Below, in pieces: positions 25,216 through 34,322 of a DNA stretch of 64,000 nt. Position 1 is the stretch's first letter. Each line of letters starts with the position of its first letter. Under the pieces are notes generated by a model. It ran no database searches, had not been told where the DNA came from, and was given only the letters and a program-made list of their open reading frames with translations. Both the position numbers and the translations under genes were made by a program. This DNA is from SHZL01 sp963815185 (GTDB lineage: Bacteria; Pseudomonadota; Gammaproteobacteria; Xanthomonadales; SZUA-36): contig CAWFGC010000012.1 of assembly GCA_963815185.1 (NCBI GenBank), positions 30,096-94,095 of the forward strand, in the 5' to 3' direction.

Positions 25216-27675
25216 TCATTCGGTGTCTTTTTCGCGACGATTCCTGATGGTCACGACCCGGTCGCGATTCGACTCGCGCAGCATGCGATGGAGTGCGGGC
25301 GGGGAATGGAATGAATCGGTGATGATGATGCCCTCGGCATACACCGCATCCTGTATTGCGCCTGAAATCGCATGCAAAGGCGCCCCGGCGCTTTCGCCCA
25401 TGCCCTTGGCGCCGTTGTAGGTGAACGGGGAGGGGGATTCGATGTTTGCGTGGGCGATGTCCGGCATGTTCATCGACGTGATCGGGCAATAGTCGCTGAA
25501 CGTCGTGGTCATCAGGTTGCCCGATGTGTCGTAATCAAAATGCTCCATCAGCGCGGCGCCGATTCCATGAGCCGTGCCTCCAAGGGCCTGGCCTTCGACG
25601 ATTTTCGGATTCAGCACTGTGCCGCAGTCATCGACCGCGGCGTATGCGAGTATCCTTGGCTTGCAGGTCTCGCGTTCGATTTCAATCACAACAATGTGCA
25701 GCAGCGCCGCATACGTCAATGTCAGGTTGCCGAACTTGCGCTCCAGATCCGGTATGTGGAAATCCGGCCGATAGACGTTGCGTACATTCAGGGTCACCTC
25801 TGCAAGCGATTCCGGCAACCCGGCGTTGTTGTTGTTGACCAGATTGCTCAGCATCCAGTAGTTCATGCTGCGCGAGGTGCCTTTGACACGTAATTCGGGA
25901 CCTTGCTCGCCCAGGCCGAATTCGAGGTCCTGTTCCGCTGCTTCCAGCGCAAAGGCAGCGAGCTTACGCATTTCCGCCTTGAGCTTCTGGCAGGCGCCAT
26001 GGATCGCGGTCATGCCGGTCACCGCGAACTGGCTGGCATAGGTGCCGGAGTGGCCGACAAAGGTATTCCACGACGTGTCGAAGCCAGACTGTACGAACAC
26101 GTGGTCTGGATGGATGTGAAGCTCGCTGGCCACCAGATTGGCCGCAGCGGTTTCGTGACTTTGGCCAGATGGGCCCGTGCCCAGGGTCACGCTGATTGTG
26201 CCATCGAGCAAAATGGTAAGGGTGCACACCTCGGAGTTGCCGGAAAACGGCAAATTCGGATTGATGATGCGCGCCTGACCGAAATTGTTGGTCCCGGAAT
26301 CGATCGTGGCGCCGATGCCGATACCGATCCTTCTGCCCTGGGCCCGGCCTTCGGCCTGCTTTTGCTTCCAAACTTCCCAGCCAACTAACTGCTGGGCTTT
26401 ACGCAACATCGCCGGGTAGTCGCCCGAGTCGTAAATACAGCCATTGGGCGTTTCATAGGGAAACTCGCGAATGTAGTTTTGCAGCCGGATGCGGTCCAGG
26501 GAGATGCCCAGGGTATGCGCGCAAATGTCGACCACGCGTTCCATGAACCAGATGTGCTGCATGCGCGAATAGCCCCGATTGGGCACGACCGGACATTTGT
26601 TGGTCACCGCCTGGGCGAAGTCAATGCGGATGTTGCGCAAGCCATAGGTTGCCGGCAACACCTGCGCCCAGATGATGCAGCCGAGCGGTTCGTAGCGGGG
26701 ATAGGCGCCGCAGTCGTCCAGGTGGCGTGAGCGAATGGCGGTGATGACGCCGTCATTGCTGACCGCGACTTCGGTGTCAAGAAAAGTGCGCTCGTTGCCG
26801 TGCCCGCTGGCAAGGAGGTTTTCGGTGCGCGTCTCGGACCATTTCACGCGCCGCCCACCGGCTTTGCGGGACGCCAGTGCGGCAATGGCCATGTACAGGT
26901 AGTTCCAGATCTTGTTGCCGAAACTGCCGCCGATATCATGACTCTTGATGCGCAGCTGGTCGCTGCGCAGGCCCAGCGAAGGTGCGAGCAGTTGTTGGGC
27001 AAAGCCGACAAACGAGTTGTTGCACAGGATTTCGACGGTGTCCTGCCGGGTCCATTCGGCAACGCAGGCATTGCACTCCAGCGGAGTGCTGGCAAAGCGG
27101 TGAAAATGCAGGCGGCCGATGCGGATGACGTGATCCGCATCGGCAAACGCCTGGTCCACGTCACCGTACTCGAACACGGATTGCCACACCTGATTGGTGC
27201 CGGCCGCTTCGTGCAGCACGACTTCATCTGTCAGCGCGGTTTCTACGTCCATCACCGGGCTGAGCGGTTCGTAGTGGACCTCGATCAGACCGCCCCCGTC
27301 CATGGCGAGGGCAGGCGTTTTCGCGACCACCGCCGCGACCGGCTCGCCCTGATAGCGCACCCGCTCCACGGCCATTGGGTAATCTTCAATGGCGGCTGCG
27401 GGCGGCGGCGCGATCTGCATGTAAGGTGCACACTGCTCGGCAATTTCACGGCCTGTCAGTGTGCAGACGACGCCCGGTAAGGCCTCTGCTGCGCTGGTAT
27501 CGATGGAAACGATTCGTGCGTGCGCATAGGGTGAGCGCACTATGTGAACATGCAACAGGTCCGCATTGACCACGTCGTCGGTAAACAGTCCGGCGCCGCG
27601 AATCAGGCGCGCATCCTCCTTGCGGAAAAGTGGTCGTGAATCGGTAGGCAAATCAGCGTTCTTTATTGTTGCCAT
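25216..27675 (-). CDS. Molybdopterin-binding xanthine dehydrogenase-type large subunit
   Basis: An 819-residue molybdenum hydroxylase subunit (xanthine dehydrogenase/CO dehydrogenase/nicotinate-hydroxylase family). The N-terminal part has LFRKEDARLIRGAGLFTDDV, LHVHIVRSPYAHARI and RYQGEPVAAVVA. Cofactor-binding stretches include DIGGSFGNKIW and GTGPSGQSHETAAANLVASE. The catalytic Glu region is KGMGESAGAPLHAI near the end. Length is normal. The usual partners, an FAD subunit and a 2Fe-2S subunit, are not in the window. It may use partners elsewhere, or the reductase-ferredoxin fusion at 20.6-22.3 kb; that link is inference. Substrate unknown, probably an N-heteroaromatic or purine-like compound. 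Confidence 0.88.
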   Translation of the reverse strand: MATIKNADLPTDSRPLFRKEDARLIRGAGLFTDDVVNADLLHVHIVRSPYAHARIVSIDTSAAEALPGVVCTLTGREIAEQCAPYMQIAPPPAAAIEDYPMAVERVRYQGEPVAAVVAKTPALAMDGGGLIEVHYEPLSPVMDVETALTDEVVLHEAAGTNQVWQSVFEYGDVDQAFADADHVIRIGRLHFHRFASTPLECNACVAEWTRQDTVEILCNNSFVGFAQQLLAPSLGLRSDQLRIKSHDIGGSFGNKIWNYLYMAIAALASRKAGGRRVKWSETRTENLLASGHGNERTFLDTEVAVSNDGVITAIRSRHLDDCGAYPRYEPLGCIIWAQVLPATYGLRNIRIDFAQAVTNKCPVVPNRGYSRMQHIWFMERVVDICAHTLGISLDRIRLQNYIREFPYETPNGCIYDSGDYPAMLRKAQQLVGWEVWKQKQAEGRAQGRRIGIGIGATIDSGTNNFGQARIINPNLPFSGNSEVCTLTILLDGTISVTLGTGPSGQSHETAAANLVASELHIHPDHVFVQSGFDTSWNTFVGHSGTYASQFAVTGMTAIHGACQKLKAEMRKLAAFALEAAEQDLEFGLGEQGPELRVKGTSRSMNYWMLSNLVNNNNAGLPESLAEVTLNVRNVYRPDFHIPDLERKFGNLTLTYAALLHIVVIEIERETCKPRILAYAAVDDCGTVLNPKIVEGQALGGTAHGIGAALMEHFDYDTSGNLMTTTFSDYCPITSMNMPDIAHANIESPSPFTYNGAKGMGESAGAPLHAISGAIQDAVYAEGIIITDSFHSPPALHRMLRESNRDRVVTIRNRREKDTE

Positions 27676-27792
27676 GACCCAACGAATACTATACTACTTT
27701 CAATCGTACCTGAAAGCGCGGGAACGGGCCGCGGCCCCAAACTTCGACAAACTGCTGCACGGAGTCGCCCCCTTGAAAGTCCAATCCGGCAT

Positions 27793-28590
27793 ATGAATCT
27801 CACCCTCTATCACAGTGTCGAATCGACCTGCGCACAAAAGGTTCGCATCGTTCTGGCGGCCAAGAGTCTTGAATGGGAAGAAATCCGGCTCAATCTGCGC
27901 AAGGGCGAGCAGTTCCATCCGCAATACCTGAAGCTCAATCCCAAGGCCGTGGTGCCGACGCTGGTGCACGATGACGCGGCGATCCGCGAATCCAGCGTGA
28001 TCAACGAGTACCTCGAAGACTGCTTTCCCGGAATCCGGCTGCGACCACCGGATGCCCTGGCCTGCGCGCAGATGCGCCTGCTGGTCAAAACCATCGATGA
28101 AGAGGTGCATCCGGCGATCGGCGTGCTGAGCTACGCGGTGTTTCTGCGGCACCAGATGAACGAACGCATGTCGCCCGGGCAGCTGAAAGAGCACTTCCGC
28201 AAGGTGGCTGATCCGGCGAGGCGCGAACGGCAGCAATCGACCCATGAGCTCGGCCTGGCGGCGCCGGCGGCGCTGATGGCGGTGAAGGCGCTGGACCGCT
28301 TCGTCAAGCAATTGTCCGCCGCGCTTGGTGAGCGATCGTGGCTGGCGGGTGATGACTTTTCGCTGGCGGATGCGGCGGCGTTGCCGTACATGTTCCGGGC
28401 ACGCGCGCTGGGCTTGTGGCCACTGTGGGACGAACTCGGCAACGTCGATCCCTGGTTGCAGCGCGGTGAGACCAAAGTTTCGCGCCTGCCGCTGACCGAG
28501 ATCTTTGGCTCCGAATCTTTTCACTCGATGGTGGCTGGCTATGCCGGCGCGGATGCGCAGGCCATCCGGCAACTGCTGGAGAATCACTAG
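27793..28590 (+). CDS. Glutathione S-transferase family protein
   Basis: A 265-residue GST-fold protein. The N-terminal thioredoxin-like half has LYHSVESTCAQKVRIVLAAKSLEWEE and NPKAVVPTLVHDD followed by IRESSVINEYLED, the glutathione-binding cis-Pro and E-S pair. The C-terminal helical half has WLAGDDFSLADAAALPY. Such enzymes conjugate, dehalogenate or isomerise substrates with glutathione. It is followed by a one-base overlap (TAGTG) with the cyclase gene and is divergent from the molybdenum hydroxylase, so the three may share a catabolic route. Confidence 0.9.
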   Translation: MNLTLYHSVESTCAQKVRIVLAAKSLEWEEIRLNLRKGEQFHPQYLKLNPKAVVPTLVHDDAAIRESSVINEYLEDCFPGIRLRPPDALACAQMRLLVKTIDEEVHPAIGVLSYAVFLRHQMNERMSPGQLKEHFRKVADPARRERQQSTHELGLAAPAALMAVKALDRFVKQLSAALGERSWLAGDDFSLADAAALPYMFRARALGLWPLWDELGNVDPWLQRGETKVSRLPLTEIFGSESFHSMVAGYAGADAQAIRQLLENH

Positions 28591-29324
28591 TGCAGATCAC
28601 CGACCTGAGTTTGCCCATCAACCGTCACATGGCCGGTATCCCCGGGCGCCATGAGTATGACGACAATCCGACCCGCTGCGTGGTGTTTTCCTCGCTCAGC
28701 GAGCAGCAGCGTGAACGTCTGCGCCGGGACGGGCTGGAAATCGCCGACGATTGCCAGATCGCCCACCACATGATGACCCGGCTGGAAATTGTCACGCACG
28801 TGGGCACGCACATCGATGCACCCTGCCATTTTCTCGATGACCCGATGTCGATCGACAAGGTGCCGCTGGATTTCACGATCAAGCCAGGCCGGGTGATACC
28901 GCTGACACATCTTGCGCCGCGCTCGCCGGTCACCGCTCACGCTATTCTCGAGACCGGTGTGGATTTCGACGCCAGCGTAATCCCGATATTGCACACTGGC
29001 TGGACCGACCGCGCCTGGGGGTCCGAGCAGTTCTGGGGGGATATGATTTACCTGGACACGAGCGCCGCGGCCTTGCTGGTGGCGCGCGGTGTCAGCGCGG
29101 TGGCGCTGGATTTCTTTCCCGAAGCGCCGTACTGGCTGGGCATCGACAAAGGCGCCGCGCCCGGGCGCAATCACCGCACCTTGCTCGGCAATCAGACCAT
29201 CATCATCCAGATGCTGACCAATATCGGCGGGATTCCTGACGGGGACTTCACGCTGGCAGGCGTGCCCCTGCGCCTCGAGGGCATCGATGGCTCTCCGGCC
29301 CGCGTGTTTGCGATAACTGCATAG
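28590..29324 (+). CDS. Cyclase/kynurenine formamidase-family metal hydrolase
   Basis: A 244-residue protein with the family metal motif HVGTHIDAPCH (H70, H74, D76, H80), which binds Mn or Zn. Members hydrolyse N-formylkynurenine, isatin or cyclic amides/lactones. A GTG start at 28590 overlaps the GST stop by one base, so the two are co-translated. Together with GST and the molybdenum hydroxylase nearby this suggests opening of an oxidised N-heterocycle; that is inference. Confidence 0.85.
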   Translation: MQITDLSLPINRHMAGIPGRHEYDDNPTRCVVFSSLSEQQRERLRRDGLEIADDCQIAHHMMTRLEIVTHVGTHIDAPCHFLDDPMSIDKVPLDFTIKPGRVIPLTHLAPRSPVTAHAILETGVDFDASVIPILHTGWTDRAWGSEQFWGDMIYLDTSAAALLVARGVSAVALDFFPEAPYWLGIDKGAAPGRNHRTLLGNQTIIIQMLTNIGGIPDGDFTLAGVPLRLEGIDGSPARVFAITA

Positions 29325-30124
29325 GAACCTGCCGGTTCGGACATTCTGCATTTCGCGATAGGTCGTGATCGATTTGCCGTCGGCGGACCATGTCTTCAAG
29401 AGCCGTCTCCAAGTCGGGGAACTTCGCGCATATTAGCTGAATTGTTTGCGAGGCCATATAGCGGTCGAGTGCGGCTTCAGGCGTTGAGCGCCACCGCTGT
29501 TCGCGAGCTGTCGGTGGACGGCTCCACCTGCCGAGCGCCGCTCAATGGCGAAGGCTACAGCGATTCGATGGATTGGGTGAGCGAACTTCCAAACGCTGAT
29601 TCTGCAATCAATTTGTCGCAAAAAATTTGCAATTTGCGTTGCACAGTGGTAATCCTGATTACCAGCCACCAGGTAACCGCGCAGTCTTTTGCAACAGCGG
29701 TGCGTTGGCTTCCGGTTTTACCGCTTTGCCAGTTATTTGCACTTCAATTATTTCTGGCAGGGCTTCAATCTCTATTTCAAAGGGGTGCACTGCCGATTGT
29801 TTCGTCGGCACGTGAGGTGCGTTCGCGAAAGTTTTTGCGCGGCGCAAAGTAACACCGTTTGCATTCCGTCGAGGATTGCAGGCCTTTTGGAATACGGCGA
29901 TGAAGGATCATCAGAAAGACAGCCGGAAACAGCCCCAATTCACATTCACCGGTGAATTTACGCGATCCCGAATGTCACACCCAGACAAGTCTGCACAGCA
30001 GTATTCCGCCCGCAGCAAGGCTGCTAAAGATCAAAAGAACTTATTGCTACCGGATATTCAAAGCCGGTCACGAGTTTGTTGAACCGCCCACACCCCCGTG
30101 GCGCGGAATTAAAGGAGAAGGGAA
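29325..30124. other. Gene-poor 800-nt stretch
   Basis: No convincing gene is visible. Several short open frames exist on the minus strand (for example about 29659-29847, with EIEIEALPEIIEVQITGKAV, and 29248-29457, with FPDLETALEDMVRRR), but they lack ribosome sites and ATG starts that fit. Base composition is lower in GC around 29600-30080 than in the neighbours, which fits a boundary or decayed insertion. The last 20 nt hold AGGAGAAGGG, the ribosome site of the next gene. Confidence 0.4.
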
Positions 30125-30706
30125 ATGGCAAGGAAGCTGGAACGCAGGGATTTTGTCATCAAGGATTTGGTCGTGAGCGTTGGCGGTGGCAGCCGCGGCG
30201 GCACCTGGTTACCCGGCCCGGATGACGAGACGCCGCCGTCGCCGATTTCGCCAATAGCGAGCGTGTTGGTAAATATTGGCCTCATCGAGTCAGTGCGGGC
30301 AACCGTTATCGACGCGCTCAAGTCCAAAAAGGGCTTCGAATCGATCGGCCAGGCATTTATCGCGGGCAAGGCCAGTGGCGATTCGACGATACGCACCGCG
30401 ATTCAGGAAATCGGTTCAGCGGTGGTCGCCAGCGCCGCCTATTCGGCGTTGGGCGGAGGTGGTTCGGTGGGTTATCCCAATCCCGAATGCGGTGGCAGTT
30501 CCCTCGAAACGATTCCGACCCCGATCACACCGGTTGTTCATTTCGGACTGGAAGTGCACCGCGTGACCGAGTTGCCGAGGCTTAAGGCGCAATTGGCGGA
30601 AACCATGAAATATATCGACCAGGCGATTGCGAACCGCGCGCCGCACGGCAAGGAAGTCGGTGTCGTACGAGAGCAGTTGCAAGGAGCGTTGAAAAGCCTG
30701 GGCTAG
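30125..30706 (+). CDS. Gly-rich protein of unknown function, candidate RiPP precursor or carrier
   Basis: A 193-residue protein with strong Shine-Dalgarno AGGAGAAGGG. It opens with RRDFVIKDLVVSVGGG, then a Pro-rich linker (PGPDDETPPSPISPI), a Gly/Ala/Ser-rich centre (SALGGGGSVGYPNPECGGSS) and a helical C-terminus (LPRLKAQLAETMKYIDQAI). It has one Cys. I do not recognise the family. It is the first gene of a tight operon with a HopA1-like protein (7-nt gap) and a kinase, so it is a candidate substrate or scaffold. The N-terminal DLVV-GGG block followed by a Ser/Thr/Gly-rich region would fit a precursor, but the length is unusual. Confidence 0.6.
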   Translation: MARKLERRDFVIKDLVVSVGGGSRGGTWLPGPDDETPPSPISPIASVLVNIGLIESVRATVIDALKSKKGFESIGQAFIAGKASGDSTIRTAIQEIGSAVVASAAYSALGGGGSVGYPNPECGGSSLETIPTPITPVVHFGLEVHRVTELPRLKAQLAETMKYIDQAIANRAPHGKEVGVVREQLQGALKSLG

Positions 30707-30713
30707 CTGCGCG

Positions 30714-31469
30714 ATGACAGGGCGGATTGGCGCACTGTCAGAAAGGGCACTCTATCTGGCAGCTGGACTGAACGTTGCTGAAACGACGCGGCTTGCACGC
30801 TGGCTGTATCGCTATGGCACCGTCCCGTGCAGTCCGGAAATCGGGCGTAACTTTGGCCACGGCGACGATCCGATGGCGGTGCTCGGTCTCACGCCAGGCG
30901 GTGCTGCGCGGCAAATACTGGAAGTTTCCTACGAGGCAACGACCTTCCCCGGCTGGCTGAGCTTCGCTCGTGATTCGGGGCCGGTTGCCGGTCAGGCCGC
31001 CTGCAAGCTCTATGTCAGCCCACAGCCTGCCGCGTTGGCCGCAGCGTTTCCGGCAATTGCCGAAATCTTTGCGCGCATGAATGTGCGGTCGTTCAAGGTG
31101 GGAAGAGGCATCGATGGGCTGCTGCGGCCGGACAAGGTCGTTGCCTATTTCAACGATCGCGCCGCGCTTGGCAGGGTTGCCCGGGAACTCGCCGGACGGC
31201 TTGCCGGTTGTGCTGCACAACCGGTTCCGTTTACCGCCGAGGCGGGCGGCGACGGCTTGTTGTCCTGGGGGACCGATCCGCCACTGGGAACTGACGGCAT
31301 GAGCTGGCGATCATGGATCACCCGGCGGCTGGCAGAAGGGCTGATGCGCGCGCGCCCCGCAAGCGGTTCCGACGCCGTCGCGGCGGCGCTTCGCCACGTT
31401 GCTGCACAGGGTGTGGAATGTGCGACGTGGACCATCGGCAGCTTTTCACCTGCGCCTGCCACAACATGA
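30714..31469 (+). CDS. HopA1-like protein, possible phospho-Ser/Thr lyase
   Basis: A 251-residue protein. Its centre reads CKLYVSPQPAALAAAF, then RSFKVGRGIDGLLRPDKVVAYF, then VPFTAEAGGDGLLSWGTDPP. This order (a KLY/KVY strand, FKVG, RPDK-AYF, and a GVPFT-like loop) resembles HopA1-type domains, which in class V lanthipeptide clusters act as lyases on phosphorylated Ser/Thr. The match is from memory and is moderate. It is followed by an ATGA overlap with a protein kinase, which would supply the phosphate. No signal peptide. An alternative is a purely structural partner of the kinase. Confidence 0.45.
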   Translation: MTGRIGALSERALYLAAGLNVAETTRLARWLYRYGTVPCSPEIGRNFGHGDDPMAVLGLTPGGAARQILEVSYEATTFPGWLSFARDSGPVAGQAACKLYVSPQPAALAAAFPAIAEIFARMNVRSFKVGRGIDGLLRPDKVVAYFNDRAALGRVARELAGRLAGCAAQPVPFTAEAGGDGLLSWGTDPPLGTDGMSWRSWITRRLAEGLMRARPASGSDAVAAALRHVAAQGVECATWTIGSFSPAPATT

Positions 31470-33382
31470 CAGCGCCGCAGCAAGATCTGACTACAACGCA
31501 ATTTGTCCTGCCGCCGGACGCAAAGCTGCTTTCTGTCGACGAGCTTGCGCCGCGCCTGCGCGCCAAAATCGGGCCGGCCGAAAGCAGCGATGTGGTCGTT
31601 ACAAGACCCGGTTTTCGTGTCACGACCCGGCTGGTGACAGCATCGCTGGCTGCGCTTTTGACCGAGTTCCGCAGCGCCTGCCTGCTCACGGATGCCATTG
31701 CCCGCTTCAGCCGGTCACACCGGCAGGACGCAGCCGAAATTCTCGAACTGAGCTTCGATGCGCTCGCAACATTTATTGACGGGCGCATACTGGTTGCCGC
31801 GAACTCTTCCGATGTCGCGGCCGCTACGCCAAGTCTGGCCGCTGGTCAGGCAGTCGCGGACATGGAGATCGTGCATCTGGTGCGCGCCCTCGATGACACC
31901 GAAGTCTATCGTGCGCGCATCGCAGATGGAGCGGTGGCGGCGCTGAAGATTGCGCGCGACGACCGCGCTGCGGAAATGCTGGCCCGCGAAGCAGAAATTC
32001 TGGCTCAGCTCGGCGGCGGGGACACGCCGAGATTGCTGGCGCAGGGCAGCTACGAGGGCCGCGTCTGGTTGACGATGGAATGGCGCAAGGGCGTGCCGGT
32101 TTCAATCGCGGCGCAGCAGCTACGCGCCAGCGGTGACCGCGCGCGACTTCACCGGCTTGTGGTCCGGCTGCTGGAAGGCTATGCACGATTGCATGAAAAG
32201 GGAATCATTCATGGTGACGTCCACCCGAGCAATGTTCTTGTAGACGACAATGGCGCGATAACCATACTGGATTTTGGCCGTGCCGGGCGGACAGTGGATT
32301 CAGGTGAAATGGATGCAAGCCGCGCCGGCATCGCCCATTTTCATGACCCGCAGATGGCAACCGCGTTGCTTGCCGGCATGGTTCCACCTGCCGCTTCAAC
32401 GGTCGCTGAACAATATGCACTGGCGGTACTTGTCTATCTTCTGTTGACGGGCCTGTATCCGGTCCAGGCGGTAGCGGACCATCGTGAACTGCTGACACGG
32501 ATCGTCACCCGCCCGCCCTTGCCATTTTCCGCGCGCGGGGTGGATGCCTCGCCCCGGGTAGAGCGTGTGTTGCGCTGCGCGCTTGCGAAGGACGAAGCCG
32601 CCCGATTTGTCGACACTGCCGATTTTGCCCGGGCGATGCGTCAGACCGGCGTCCCGCGGCGAAGGACGGTGCGCAGCTATCCCTACGTTGAGCACGTGAT
32701 ACGGCTACTCAGCAAGGGTGAAAGTCCGCCCGGATGTGCCCCGGCCGGCACTGCCTGGGTCTCGCTGAGAGCCGCATTAGCCCGCTCTGATGCCGAATTG
32801 CTGGCGGTCGCCAGTTACTGGGCATCGCGCAGCGGGAAGGGTCTCCAGGCGGCGGCCATCTCCGCCCATATCGCTCTCGCCCGGTCCGATCAGGCCGAGC
32901 TGCAGGATGCGTCGCGGGCATTCGTTGCCGCAGCCCGGAAATTGCGCCGGGAAGAAGCTCGAAGCCGGGCGTTGCTGGAAGCCGCTGTAATCCTGGAAGA
33001 ATCGGTTGCATTCGATCTGGAGCCACTCAAAGAATGGGCCAGACTTTCGCTGGATCAAATCTGGACCAGTTCGGCAATGAGCTCGCACCTGATCCAGGCG
33101 GCACTCGCGCTGGTGCGCGCAGGCACGATGGCGCAGCCAACCGGAGTATACGAAGCACTCGACCGGCTTAAAGAGGGTTCGGTCTGGTTATGGGGGCAGG
33201 CCTTCGATCTGTGGCAACAAGCTGAGCATCTCGAACGCGCGCGCGTGGCTCCGCTGCCGCGCAGTCCGTCTGTCGCGTGGCCTGGCACTCCTGCGTCTGC
33301 ACCAATTGACCGGCGAAGTGCGCTGGGTTGCCGCAGCAAAGCGGACCACATCTCACCAGCTCAGCAAGGCTCCAGGCATTGA
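31466..33382 (+). CDS. Protein kinase with C-terminal helical repeat region, frameshifted near the end
   Basis: The ATG at 31466 overlaps the preceding stop (ATGA). After about 130 residues of unknown type comes a eukaryotic-like kinase: VAALKIA (ATP lysine), REAEILAQL (helix C Glu), HGDVHPSNVLV (catalytic loop, HRD changed to HGD) and ILDFGRAG (DFG). All needed residues are present. The C-terminal part is a series of helices (SLRAALARSDAELLAVASYW, ISAHIALARSDQAELQDAS). The frame drifts into low-complexity sequence after about 33260. Moving to the third frame at 33276 continues as RGLALLRLHQLTGEVRW, then LDAALLAIELEMPARA-type repeats to a stop at 33458. This last block looks like alpha/alpha-toroid repeats as in LanC, but no Cys-His zinc ligands are visible. 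Confidence 0.7.
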   Translation: MTAPQQDLTTTQFVLPPDAKLLSVDELAPRLRAKIGPAESSDVVVTRPGFRVTTRLVTASLAALLTEFRSACLLTDAIARFSRSHRQDAAEILELSFDALATFIDGRILVAANSSDVAAATPSLAAGQAVADMEIVHLVRALDDTEVYRARIADGAVAALKIARDDRAAEMLAREAEILAQLGGGDTPRLLAQGSYEGRVWLTMEWRKGVPVSIAAQQLRASGDRARLHRLVVRLLEGYARLHEKGIIHGDVHPSNVLVDDNGAITILDFGRAGRTVDSGEMDASRAGIAHFHDPQMATALLAGMVPPAASTVAEQYALAVLVYLLLTGLYPVQAVADHRELLTRIVTRPPLPFSARGVDASPRVERVLRCALAKDEAARFVDTADFARAMRQTGVPRRRTVRSYPYVEHVIRLLSKGESPPGCAPAGTAWVSLRAALARSDAELLAVASYWASRSGKGLQAAAISAHIALARSDQAELQDASRAFVAAARKLRREEARSRALLEAAVILEESVAFDLEPLKEWARLSLDQIWTSSAMSSHLIQAALALVRAGTMAQPTGVYEALDRLKEGSVWLWGQAFDLWQQAEHLERARVAPLPRSPSVAWPGTPASAPIDRRSALGCRSKADHISPAQQGSRH

Positions 33383-33536
33383 CGCTGCGCTGCTGGCGAT
33401 CGAACTCGAAATGCCGGCACGGGCCAAGGCGATGCCGTGCAGCGGGAAATTGGACTGAATGCTTTCAGCTATTCCCGGCAGGCAGTCAGGTTTCCGCCAT
33501 TTCCTTGCGCGCACTGCTGCGCTGTAGCGCCCGCAT

Positions 33537-34322
33537 TCATTGACGGGCCACATCCTTGTTGAAAAGTGTAAAGTTGAGCCCGAACAAGGTGCCAAAATAG
33601 GCTCGCCCGAGGTAGAAACCCGGCCGCACCATCCTGATCTCGTCGCGAATCATCAGTCCATCCTTGCCGGCCAGGCGATCGATTTTCTCGATATAGCCGT
33701 CTATCTGGGCCGTCTCCGCGTAATCGATAATTACCGAGGGGCGGCGTGGGTCAAACTGGCTGTCACCCGTGTAGAGTTTGGCTGGAAACAGCAGCGCCAC
33801 GTCTTTGCCGAATATCTCCTCGACGCGCATTTCGTCCATGCTGACACCGAACAAAGCGCCGACAACGCGTTCCTTGTCGATCATGTTGCGCAGTACACCC
33901 GGCTCGCGGTAGAAGACCTTGCCTTGCCAGAGCATTTCGCCCAGCCGGGTCAAAATGTCGAGATTCAGGTCGATCCCCAGTCCACGAAGCCCGCCTATGA
34001 CATCCGCGATCGACCGGAAATTGCCGCCTTCGGCGAAAAAGAAACTGCCGTGGTAGGGTCCATCGGGGATCGGCCCTGAACGCAGGCGGGCATAGATCTG
34101 ATCGATCTGATCCTGGTTGAAACTTTCGATGTTTTCCTGATTCAGGCGCCGAAGGTCATCGGCACCCAATGGGTGCTGTGCTTCAAGTGCATCGAAGTCG
34201 AGAGCCTCGCTGCCGGTGGGGCCGAAAGGAATCGATGGTCCCGCAGGCTGTTTCTTGCGGCTTTTCCAGATCAGGAATGCCACTATTGCCAATACGATCA
34301 ACACGATTATCCATAGGGTCAT
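33537..34322 (-). CDS. Membrane-anchored protein of unknown function
   Basis: A 261-residue protein. Residues 2-19 form one transmembrane helix (LWIIVLIVLAIVAFLIW) followed by a basic stop-transfer (KSRKK), so most of the chain may face the periplasm or cytoplasm. The soluble part has GPYHGSFFFAEGGNFRSIADVIGGL, FYREPGVLRNMIDKERVVG and RPGFYLGRAYFGTLFGLNF. I recognise no family. It is the last gene of the ten-gene run and overlaps the preceding cytochrome gene by 4 nt. The association suggests a role in the cytochrome or dioxygenase complex. Confidence 0.6.
   Translation of the reverse strand: MTLWIIVLIVLAIVAFLIWKSRKKQPAGPSIPFGPTGSEALDFDALEAQHPLGADDLRRLNQENIESFNQDQIDQIYARLRSGPIPDGPYHGSFFFAEGGNFRSIADVIGGLRGLGIDLNLDILTRLGEMLWQGKVFYREPGVLRNMIDKERVVGALFGVSMDEMRVEEIFGKDVALLFPAKLYTGDSQFDPRRPSVIIDYAETAQIDGYIEKIDRLAGKDGLMIRDEIRMVRPGFYLGRAYFGTLFGLNFTLFNKDVARQ

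Noticed and set aside
25216..27675. CO dehydrogenase large subunit
   Set aside because: The fold matches, but the C-containing CO dehydrogenase active-site loop and the partner genes are not visible, so only the family level is given.
29325..30124. Candidate small genes on the minus strand
   Set aside because: No ATG with ribosome site, no recognisable motif, and frames overlap each other.
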